Assembly: GCA_017425765.1 (NCBI GenBank)
Contig: JAFOXE010000178.1
Span: 1 to 9,520, forward strand
Length of the DNA: 9,520 bases
Direction of reading: 5' to 3'
From: Paraprevotella sp.
Lineage (GTDB): Bacteria; Bacteroidota; Bacteroidia; Bacteroidales; Bacteroidaceae
Shown here piece by piece: positions 1-6,412 of the stretch. The position numbers and the translations under genes were made by a program. Under the pieces are notes generated by a model. That model was not told where the DNA came from, did no database searches, and saw only the letters and a list, made by a program, of their open reading frames with translations. Position 1 is the stretch's first letter. The number at the start of each line of letters is the position of its first letter.

Positions 1-13
1 AATAGGAAATCAT

Positions 14-21
14 TAACTTTG
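14..21 (+). promoter_or_regulatory. Bacteroidota-type -7 promoter box
   Basis: The bases TAACTTTG match the Bacteroidota sigma-ABfr -7 consensus TAnnTTTG exactly. The box lies 23 bases before the ATG at 45, which implies a short leader of roughly 15-20 nt. The matching TTTG -33 box would fall before the start of the window and cannot be checked. Confidence 0.5.
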
Positions 22-44
22 CATGATAATAAACAAAACTTTCG

Positions 45-2630
45 ATGGCAATGGTATTTCATTCTAATCATATACAACTAAAACGATTTCTAACAACGTT
101 ATTCCTCGTTGTTGCAACCTTGCTAAATCTACACGCCCAACGTGTGAGCGGAACGGTAACCGATGCTGAAACCGGAGAACCTTTGCCATACGTTAATGTG
201 TACTATAAACACGACAAACGTTTGGGCACCACCACTGATATAAACGGGAAGTATTCTCTAACGTCGAACATGGCGCCAGGTGATCTAATCTTTTCCTTTC
301 TTGGATACGACACACATGAGATTAAAGTTAAATATGGTTCGCGTTCTACACACAACGTAAAACTGAGACCGCTTGACAAACTCATGGCGGAAGTAGTTGT
401 AAAACCGAAGAAACAAAAATATAAACGTAAGAACAATCCTGCAGTAGAACTAATAAAAAAAGTAATTGACGCAAAGGGGCGAAACGATTTAAAGCTGAAC
501 TCTTTCTATAAATACTACAAATATCAGAAACTTACATTTGCACTAAACGGCATAGATTCCACCCAAGTTGATAGCGGTCCATTGAAGAACCTACCATTGT
601 TGGCTCGACAAGTTGAATTCTGTCCACAAATAGAAAAAAATATTCTTCCGCTTACCTACAACGAAACTTTAACAGAATGTCTGTATAGCAGAAAACCGGA
701 ACGTGAACGTGAATACATACGTGGTACAAACTCGGAGGGGCTCAACAATCTTTTCAGCACAGGCGAAATGGTTACTACAATTTTGCAATCTGTGTTTACA
801 CATGTGAACATCTACGACAACACAATATATCTGCTAGAACGTCCTTTCACAAGCCCTATTTCCTCAGACAATGCTATTTCATTCTATCAATACTTCATCA
901 TGGATACAGTAATGGTAGACGGTGAGAAATGTATTGAAATGAGTTACATTCCACAGAATCCACAAGACTTTGGCTTTTCGGGACGTTTACTTATTCTGGC
1001 CGACAATTACCAAGTGAAGCGATGCATTATAAATCTACCCGTACGCACAAGTGTAAACTTTGTGAATAATTTGGTGATTGAACAGGATTTTGCTCTTCAA
1101 AGCAACGGACAAAGAATACTTGTTAAAGATAATATGTTTGCCGAATTAGGTGTAGTAAAGAAGCACCGCAACATTATGGTAAAACGAAGTGTGCACTACA
1201 CTAACATCTGTTTTGACAGTATTCCCGACCATGCCTTCAAAGAAGAAGAACAACTTAGAGAAGGAACCTACGAGAACAAAGACCAAGATTTTTGGGCTCA
1301 ACACCGAACCGAACAACTCACCAAATCGGAAGAGAATATGGCACGTATGCTTGATGAAGCACGACAATCTCCAGTGTTTGGTCCGACGATGTTCATAGCA
1401 CGTGCCCTAATTGAAAATTATGTAGAAACAGCACCGGCCGGTAAAAAGAATTACGTGGACATAGGTCCTATCAATACAATTGTATCTGATAACTTCATCG
1501 AGAATATCCGTTTGCGTGCTAGTGCACAAACCACTGCACATTTCAATCCCAACCTGTTCTTAAAAGGATATGTAGCCTATGGATTTAAGGATAAAAAAGT
1601 GAAATACGAAGGTGAAGTAGAGTATTCGTTCCTACGCAAAAAATATTCACCCAATGAATTCCCCAAAAACTCAATTACATTAGCCACAAGATACGATGTA
1701 ATGACACCGGCCGACCTATTGGCTCCACGCGATAAAGACAATGTGTTTGTTTCATTTAAGACACAAACTGTAGACCAAATGATGTATCTGCGTGAACACC
1801 GATTAAAATACGAATACGAATTCAATAACCATTTCGGTTTCAGCACACAACTACGTCATCATCAACAAACGCCTACCGGTTCTTTGTCGTACACCACCAT
1901 GGCCGGAACTCCTATAAATCGCATTAAGGAAAGTGAAGCAACCATCGCTTTACGATATTCCCCCGGTGAGAAGCTTATTAACTCGAAGCAAAGAAGAATA
2001 AGAGTAAACAACAACGCACCAATATTTTCATTTACACATACCACCGGTTTCAAGGGCATCGCAGGAGGACAACACAACTATAACTTTACCGAATTGTCCA
2101 CCTACCAACGCATTTGGTTTCACTCATTTGGTCGCCTCGACATCAACCTTAAGGCCGGTGCACAATGGAATCAAGTACCATTCCCGTTGCTCATCTTCCC
2201 TGCAGCCAACAACTCATATTTCATCACAGACAACATGTTCTGCTTGATGAACAATATGGAATTCCTAAATGACAGATACGCATATGTTGATCTTCAGTGG
2301 GACTTGAACGGAAAACTACTTAACCGTATTCCACTTATCAAGCGATTGAAATGGCGAGAGGTTATTGGCTTCAAATCCATGTGGGGTGAACTTACTGAAA
2401 AAAATCAAACAGAAATTCATCCCGACAGTGATAAGCTATTCCAAATGCCTTCTCGTAATGGAGAGACCTACACACACATGATGGACAAAGATCCGTACAT
2501 GGAGTTAAATGTTGGACTTCATAACATCCTAAAAATATTCCGTATAGATTATGTATATAGAATCAACTACCATCAAAATCCAAATGTAAAGAAACATGGT
2601 GTACGATTCTGCGTAGAATTCGATTTTTAA
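45..2630 (+). CDS. DUF5686 family outer-membrane protein with carboxypeptidase-regulatory-like domain
   Basis: This 861-residue protein is probably exported to the outer membrane; its biochemical role is unknown. Residues 1-31 look like a signal peptide: K13-R14, then a hydrophobic stretch at about 15-29, with likely cleavage after A31 (LHA|QR). Residues 33-108 form a carboxypeptidase-regulatory-like beta domain (GTVTDAETGEPLPYVNV, then DINGKYSL, then FLGY), common at the N-terminus of Bacteroidota surface proteins. A lysine-rich linker leads to NNPAVELIKKVI at 130-141, a hallmark I associate with DUF5686. The C-terminal half is rich in alternating aromatic and polar strands and ends in FCVEFDF, as expected of a beta-barrel with a terminal Phe. 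The ATG at 51 is an alternative start; 45 was chosen as the first ATG after the -7 box. It probably leads an operon with rarA, 35 bp downstream. The family call is firm; the function is not. Confidence 0.85.
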   Translation: MAMVFHSNHIQLKRFLTTLFLVVATLLNLHAQRVSGTVTDAETGEPLPYVNVYYKHDKRLGTTTDINGKYSLTSNMAPGDLIFSFLGYDTHEIKVKYGSRSTHNVKLRPLDKLMAEVVVKPKKQKYKRKNNPAVELIKKVIDAKGRNDLKLNSFYKYYKYQKLTFALNGIDSTQVDSGPLKNLPLLARQVEFCPQIEKNILPLTYNETLTECLYSRKPEREREYIRGTNSEGLNNLFSTGEMVTTILQSVFTHVNIYDNTIYLLERPFTSPISSDNAISFYQYFIMDTVMVDGEKCIEMSYIPQNPQDFGFSGRLLILADNYQVKRCIINLPVRTSVNFVNNLVIEQDFALQSNGQRILVKDNMFAELGVVKKHRNIMVKRSVHYTNICFDSIPDHAFKEEEQLREGTYENKDQDFWAQHRTEQLTKSEENMARMLDEARQSPVFGPTMFIARALIENYVETAPAGKKNYVDIGPINTIVSDNFIENIRLRASAQTTAHFNPNLFLKGYVAYGFKDKKVKYEGEVEYSFLRKKYSPNEFPKNSITLATRYDVMTPADLLAPRDKDNVFVSFKTQTVDQMMYLREHRLKYEYEFNNHFGFSTQLRHHQQTPTGSLSYTTMAGTPINRIKESEATIALRYSPGEKLINSKQRRIRVNNNAPIFSFTHTTGFKGIAGGQHNYNFTELSTYQRIWFHSFGRLDINLKAGAQWNQVPFPLLIFPAANNSYFITDNMFCLMNNMEFLNDRYAYVDLQWDLNGKLLNRIPLIKRLKWREVIGFKSMWGELTEKNQTEIHPDSDKLFQMPSRNGETYTHMMDKDPYMELNVGLHNILKIFRIDYVYRINYHQNPNVKKHGVRFCVEFDF

Positions 2631-2665
2631 GCACAAAACAAGACTATTAAATCATTTATATAAAT

Positions 2666-3934
2666 ATGGCTGCACCACTGGCAGAACGAATGCGACCCAC
2701 TACACTCGATAATTACATCGGGCAAAAACATCTTGTTGGAAAGGGGGCTGTATTAAGAAATATGATAGAAATAGGACGAATACAATCGTTCATCCTATGG
2801 GGGCCTCCGGGCGTAGGGAAAACCACTCTTGCACAAATTATCGCGCACAGATTGGAAATTCCCTTCTATACATTGTCGGCTGTAACCAGCGGAGTAAAGG
2901 ATGTGCGCGAAGTAATACAACGGGCACAAAGTAATCGTTTCTTCAACACGGCAGCCCCAATTTTGTTTATCGATGAAATTCATCGCTTCAGCAAATCACA
3001 ACAAGACTCGTTGTTAGGAGCTGTGGAACAAGGTATAATCACACTAATTGGAGCAACCACTGAGAATCCTTCTTTCGAGGTTATTCGACCATTGCTTTCA
3101 CGATGCCAGCTTTATGTACTCAAAAGTTTGGAGAAGGAAGACCTTACACAACTATTGCATCACGCCATCTCGCACGATACGATACTAAAAGAACGTAACA
3201 TTTCGCTAGACGAAACCAATGCACTACTTCAATATAGTGGAGGAGATGCACGAAAGTTACTTAACATCTTGGAACTCGTGGTGGAATCTGTATCACAAGA
3301 TGTGGAACTACATATCACCGATGCTATGGTGAAGGAACGACTACAACAAAATCCATTGGCATACGACAAGGGTGGGGAACTCCACTATGATATCATTTCT
3401 GCTTTCATCAAAAGCATCAGAGGTAGTCATCCCGATGCCGCAATCTATTGGCTGGCACGCATGATAGAAGGTGGCGAAGATCCGGAATTTATTGCACGAC
3501 GTTTAATAATATCAGCAAGCGAAGATATTGGTTTGGCTAATCCTAACGCATTACTTATAGCAAATGCAGCATTTGATGCCGTAATGAAAATAGGATGGCC
3601 GGAAGCAAGAATTACATTAGCGCAAGCCACCATCTACTTGGCCACAAGCCCGAAGAGTAATTCAGCCTACAACGCCATAAACACCGCATTGCAAGAGGTG
3701 CAGCAAAGCGGCAATCTGCCCGTACCATTACATCTGCGTAATGCACCCACCAAACTAATGAAGCAATTAGGTTACGGAGAGGATTACAAGTATCCACACG
3801 ACTATCCCAACCACTTTGTGGCACAGCAATATATGCCCGACCAACTGAATGGAACACAACTTTGGGAACCACAACCCAATCCGGCAGAACAGAAGCTAAC
3901 CGAATATATGAACAAACTTTGGAACAAGGGATAG
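2666..3934 (+). CDS. rarA: Replication-associated recombination protein A (RarA/MgsA), AAA+ ATPase
   Basis: RarA is a cytoplasmic, clamp-loader-related AAA+ ATPase that acts at stalled or gapped replication forks together with SSB. This 422-residue protein has the whole family layout: N-terminal PLAERMRPTTLDNYIGQ, Walker A GPPGVGKT at 46-53, Walker B ILFIDEIH at 99-106, sensor 1 GATTEN at 129-134, arginine-finger candidate R146 in RPLLSRC, and sensor 2 GGDARK at 192-197. The C-terminal half carries the RarA-type tetramerisation region, with IKSIRGSHPDAAIYWLARM and a SEDIGLANPNAL segment. Length is normal for the family. The ATG at 2666 puts the conserved N-terminus at residue 4, so the start is well supported. 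No separate promoter box is visible in the 35-bp gap after the DUF5686 gene, so co-transcription with it is likely. I see no truncation or missing motif. Confidence 0.96.
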   Translation: MAAPLAERMRPTTLDNYIGQKHLVGKGAVLRNMIEIGRIQSFILWGPPGVGKTTLAQIIAHRLEIPFYTLSAVTSGVKDVREVIQRAQSNRFFNTAAPILFIDEIHRFSKSQQDSLLGAVEQGIITLIGATTENPSFEVIRPLLSRCQLYVLKSLEKEDLTQLLHHAISHDTILKERNISLDETNALLQYSGGDARKLLNILELVVESVSQDVELHITDAMVKERLQQNPLAYDKGGELHYDIISAFIKSIRGSHPDAAIYWLARMIEGGEDPEFIARRLIISASEDIGLANPNALLIANAAFDAVMKIGWPEARITLAQATIYLATSPKSNSAYNAINTALQEVQQSGNLPVPLHLRNAPTKLMKQLGYGEDYKYPHDYPNHFVAQQYMPDQLNGTQLWEPQPNPAEQKLTEYMNKLWNKG

Positions 3935-3995
3935 AAACTTTTATCACAAAGAATGATTTCATCCCCATCTTATCCACAAGAATATACAAACTACC

Positions 3996-5117
3996 ATGAA
4001 AATAGCCATCTTAACACTACCATTGCACACCAACTACGGCGGTTTGTTGCAAGCACACGCTCTGCAAAAAGTGCTTACACAAAAGGGACATCAAGCCATC
4101 GTACTAAATATTGACAGAAAACAGCTTGTATCTCCAACAAAGCAGTTGCTTAATAGTTTTAAGAAAGCTTTATACAAAATACTACCAGGAAAAACGTATA
4201 CACCCTCGACCAAAGAGCAGATACAAAACGAATACCGTGTCATCGGAAAGTATACACAACCATTCATTGAACGCAACATCACAACATTGCACTACGATTC
4301 ATTGCGTAAAATCAAAAAAAATAATTTTGATGCAATCATTGTCGGGAGTGATCAAATTTGGCGTCCTCAGTACTATCCGGTAGAGGCTGCCTTTCTTGAC
4401 TTTGCACAAGGGTGGAACATCCGACGCATTGCTTACGCACCATCGTTCGGTGCCGATACATGGGAGTTCACTCCCCAGCAAACACAAGCATGCTCGCATC
4501 TTATCAAATTATTCCACGCTGTTTCTGTACGTGAATCTTCCGGCGTAACACTATGCAATCAGCATCTAAACTATCCTCATGCCACCCACGTAGCGGACCC
4601 CACAATGCTGCTACACAAAGAGGATTACGAGCAATTGATTGCACATCTACCTAAACTCGACAGCGATAACCTTATATTTACATATATACTTGACACCTGC
4701 GACGAGAAAACACAAATCGTGTCACAACTATGTCAAGATTATAACATGATTGTGCACAACACGGCCAACCCCAACGTAGAAAAGAAAGAACTACCTTTTG
4801 AACAACGAATTCAACCACCGTTGGAAGAATGGCTACGAGGCTTCCGCGATGCAAAACTCATTGTAACCGACAGCTTCCATGCCTGTGTATTCAGCATATT
4901 GTTCAATAAGCCATTCGTGGCTCTTGGCAACGCCTATCGTGGATTGGGGCGTATAAAATCCTTGTTGGCAACATACAATCTTGAACATCGATTGGTACAG
5001 GATGCAAGTCAATTGAGTTCCGATTTACACACACCATTAGCACCCGAAGTGCAAACCATACTTAATGAATGGCGAAAAGAATCCGAAACATTCCTCAACA
5101 AAGCCTTACAACCATGA
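3996..5117 (+). CDS. Polysaccharide pyruvyl transferase family protein
   Basis: Members of this family (CsaB/WcaK-like) transfer pyruvyl groups onto sugars of cell-surface polysaccharides, usually from phosphoenolpyruvate; some Bacteroidota members may do other transfers. The 373-residue protein has a Rossmann-like start with NYGGLLQAHALQ at 13-24, then GSDQIWRP at 117-124, AYAPSFG at 146-152, an ADPTMLL segment in the middle, and DSFHA at 292-296 with the conserved H295 typical of the family, followed by a KPFVALGN strand. No signal peptide or membrane segment is seen, so it is likely cytoplasmic. It starts 61 bp after rarA with no clear promoter box between them. Its last codons overlap the start of the glycosyltransferase gene (ATGA), so the two are probably translated together on one glycan. 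The sugar acceptor cannot be told from sequence. Confidence 0.88.
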   Translation: MKIAILTLPLHTNYGGLLQAHALQKVLTQKGHQAIVLNIDRKQLVSPTKQLLNSFKKALYKILPGKTYTPSTKEQIQNEYRVIGKYTQPFIERNITTLHYDSLRKIKKNNFDAIIVGSDQIWRPQYYPVEAAFLDFAQGWNIRRIAYAPSFGADTWEFTPQQTQACSHLIKLFHAVSVRESSGVTLCNQHLNYPHATHVADPTMLLHKEDYEQLIAHLPKLDSDNLIFTYILDTCDEKTQIVSQLCQDYNMIVHNTANPNVEKKELPFEQRIQPPLEEWLRGFRDAKLIVTDSFHACVFSILFNKPFVALGNAYRGLGRIKSLLATYNLEHRLVQDASQLSSDLHTPLAPEVQTILNEWRKESETFLNKALQP

Positions 5118-6037
5118 GCAACTCACAACCTCTTGTCAGCATAATCATACCTATATACAAGGCACAAAACACGTTGCAACTATGTGTTGACAGCATTGTA
5201 ACACAAGCCTACACACATCTTGAGCTTATATTGGTTGATGACGGCTCACCCGATTCTTCGGGCGAACTCTGCGATCGATATGCCTCAAGCGACTCACGCA
5301 TCAAAGTCATACACAAAGAGAACGGGGGAGTTAGTTCTGCTCGAAACATCGGACTGCAACACGCCACCGGTCAATACATCACGTTTGTGGATGCCGACGA
5401 CTTTCTCATGCCTGATTACTTTGCACCAGTTACACAATCCGATGCCGACATCATTCTACAAGGATGGACGTGTTTTGGAGATCTTGAAGGACATACAGAA
5501 CATATCGACAACCGCTGTTACACTAATCCAGAAGAACTAAAAGCATTTATTTCAGCACAATTGCCTACAATGTTTATGCGTACTCCCTGGGGCAAATTCT
5601 ACAAGCGAAACTTATTAGAAAATATACAATTTAACCCTGCATTGCGCATAGGCGAAGATACCGTATTCTTGTTGCAAGCATTAAGTCGCATTCAAAGTCT
5701 ATGTGTTTGTCGAACATCTTCCTATAAATATTATTACCGTCAAACGGACAATCGCTATCACATGACACCAAGCGAGACTGCTCGCCATTATGCCGCATTA
5801 TACAAGGCCTATAAAAGCCTTAATGTAAATGTAACACTTGTGTTGCGACAGCAATTTGAATACTTCATGAGTTTATGCAACCTACAAGAGCATACTCACG
5901 AAATGCACAATTGGTACAACCACCACGCAGTGAAGCAGACGTATAAGTTAATTGCGCCTACCATGAATCTAAAAAACAGACTAAAATACAAATGGAATAG
6001 CTTGCGAGCTGCATGGGCAGGTAGACCTACAACATAG
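5114..6037 (+). CDS. Glycosyltransferase family 2 protein
   Basis: This is a GT-A fold enzyme that transfers a sugar from a nucleotide-sugar donor, probably at the cytoplasmic face of the inner membrane during surface-glycan synthesis. I prefer the ATG at 5114 (307 residues) over the in-frame ATG at 5069: it gives the typical N-terminus PLVSIIIPIYKAQ and overlaps the preceding stop as ATGA, a usual sign of translational coupling, while the longer form adds 15 unconserved residues. With this start, LVDDGSPDSSG lies at 40-50 (donor binding), NGGVSSARNIG at 70-80, the metal-binding DxD at D93-A94-D95, WGKFYKR at 159-165 and GEDTVF at 180-185 (likely catalytic acidic pair). The C-terminus is rich in Tyr and His and has no obvious transmembrane helix. 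Donor and acceptor are unknown. The pairing with a pyruvyl transferase suggests capsule, O-antigen or exopolysaccharide modification. Confidence 0.9.
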   Translation: MSNSQPLVSIIIPIYKAQNTLQLCVDSIVTQAYTHLELILVDDGSPDSSGELCDRYASSDSRIKVIHKENGGVSSARNIGLQHATGQYITFVDADDFLMPDYFAPVTQSDADIILQGWTCFGDLEGHTEHIDNRCYTNPEELKAFISAQLPTMFMRTPWGKFYKRNLLENIQFNPALRIGEDTVFLLQALSRIQSLCVCRTSSYKYYYRQTDNRYHMTPSETARHYAALYKAYKSLNVNVTLVLRQQFEYFMSLCNLQEHTHEMHNWYNHHAVKQTYKLIAPTMNLKNRLKYKWNSLRAAWAGRPTT

Positions 6038-6078
6038 ATATTTCCACCTTATTATATATAAAGGTAGAAACCAAAAGA

Positions 6079-6110
6079 AAAGGAGTAAATTCTCATGAAT
6101 TTACTCCTTT
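6079..6110. terminator. Bidirectional stem-loop terminator between glycosyltransferase and tRNA genes
   Basis: AAAGGAGTAAATT (6079-6091) and AATTTACTCCTTT (6098-6110) are perfect inverted repeats of 13 bp. A further C6092-G6097 pair closes a TCAT loop. On the - strand the stem starts 5 nt after the end of tRNA-Glu and is followed by TTTTCTTTT, a good U-tract. On the + strand it lies 41 nt after the glycosyltransferase stop and is followed only by TTTGTTGT. It therefore fits best as the tRNA operon terminator, and may also stop + strand transcripts. Confidence 0.8.
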
Positions 6111-6114
6111 GTTG

Positions 6115-6186
6115 TAGCGCCTACGGGAATCGAACCCGTGTTCCATGCGTGAGAGGCATGTGTCCTAGCCGCTAGACGAAAGCGCC
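6115..6186 (-). tRNA. tRNA-Glu (anticodon CUC)
   Basis: The - strand folds as a 72-nt cloverleaf. The acceptor pairs GGCGCTT with AGGCGCT (G1-U72 and U6-G67 wobbles) and is followed by discriminator A73. The D arm TCGTCTAGCGGCTAGGAC resembles that of bacterial tRNA-Glu. The anticodon stem CATGC/GCATG encloses the loop CTCTCAC, with anticodon CTC at + positions 6151-6153, reading GAG. The T arm is ACGGG-TTCGATT-CCCGT. The 3' CCA is not encoded (the next bases are CAAC), so it must be added after transcription. The gene lies 19 bp downstream of tRNA-Ser on the same strand and is probably transcribed with it. Confidence 0.95.
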
Positions 6187-6205
6187 AGATGCAATTTGAA
6201 AGTAG

Positions 6206-6295
6206 TGGCGGAAGCTGGGGGATTCGAACCCCCGGTACGGTTACCCGCACGTCAGTTTAGCAAACTGGTGGTTTCAGCCACTCACCCAAACTTCC
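6206..6295 (-). tRNA. tRNA-Ser (anticodon GCU)
   Basis: This - strand class II tRNA is 87 nt plus an encoded CCA (+ positions 6206-6208). The acceptor pairs GGAAGTT with AGCTTCC, with discriminator G73. The anticodon loop TTGCTAA holds GCT at + positions 6259-6261, reading AGC and AGU. The long variable arm pairs GTGCGG with CCGTAC around a GTAA loop, which is diagnostic of serine. The T arm is GGGGG-TTCGAAT-CCCCC. The outermost anticodon-stem pair is a C27-A43 mismatch in my fold. It is the first gene after the promoter at 6342-6373. Confidence 0.95.
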
Positions 6296-6341
6296 TTCCT
6301 CCGGTATTGCCTTGTTGCAGGCCTCCCTTTCAAATGCGATG

Positions 6342-6373
6342 CAAAGGTATGTGTTATTTTTATATTATCCAAA
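6342..6373 (-). promoter_or_regulatory. Promoter of the tRNA-Ser/tRNA-Glu pair
   Basis: On the - strand, TACCTTTG (+ 6342-6349) matches the Bacteroidota -7 box TAnnTTTG. TTTG (+ 6370-6373) sits 20 nt upstream of it, the spacing expected for the -33 box. Transcription would start near 6335, about 40 nt before tRNA-Ser. This is the most complete promoter in the window. The -33 box lies inside the inverted repeat at 6360-6378. Confidence 0.75.
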
Positions 6374-6378
6374 TATAA
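6360..6378. repeat. AT-rich perfect inverted repeat over the tRNA promoter -33 box
   Basis: TTATATT (6360-6366) and AATATAA (6372-6378) are perfect inverted repeats around the spacer ATCCA. The repeat lies 34 bp beyond the fhs stop and covers the predicted -33 box of the tRNA promoter. The stem is AT-only and no U-tract follows on the - strand, so it is a poor intrinsic terminator for fhs. It could be a protein-binding site or a chance feature of AT-rich DNA. Confidence 0.4.
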
Positions 6379-6412
6379 TCCATGTTTTTTCTGCAACAAA
6401 TACAATCTTTTC

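Noticed and set aside
3612..3989. 125-codon open frame on the - strand over the end of rarA
   Set aside because: It is antisense to well-conserved rarA codons, has no recognisable domain, and is explained by the codon bias of the real gene.
3935..3995. Separate promoter or terminator between rarA and the pyruvyl transferase gene
   Set aside because: No TAnnTTTG box and no stem with a T-run is visible; the only near match (AAACTTTG, near 3914-3921) lacks the TA and has no -33 box.
5069..5113. Longer N-terminus for the glycosyltransferase from the ATG at 5069
   Set aside because: The extra 15 residues lie wholly inside the pyruvyl transferase gene and precede the standard GT2 start; the ATGA overlap at 5114 is a better start.
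6046..6065. ACCTT/AAGGT inverted repeat after the glycosyltransferase stop as a separate terminator
   Set aside because: Only 5 bp pair, around an AT-only loop with no T-run after it; the 13-bp stem at 6079-6110 is far stronger.
6038..6300. Integrated element or attachment site at the tRNA genes
   Set aside because: No integrase gene and no second copy of either tRNA 3' end was found in the window.
6196..6378. Open frame on the + strand with an AEAGGFEPP-type N-terminus
   Set aside because: It is the complement of tRNA-Ser; this peptide is a well-known false gene call created by reading tRNA genes in antisense.
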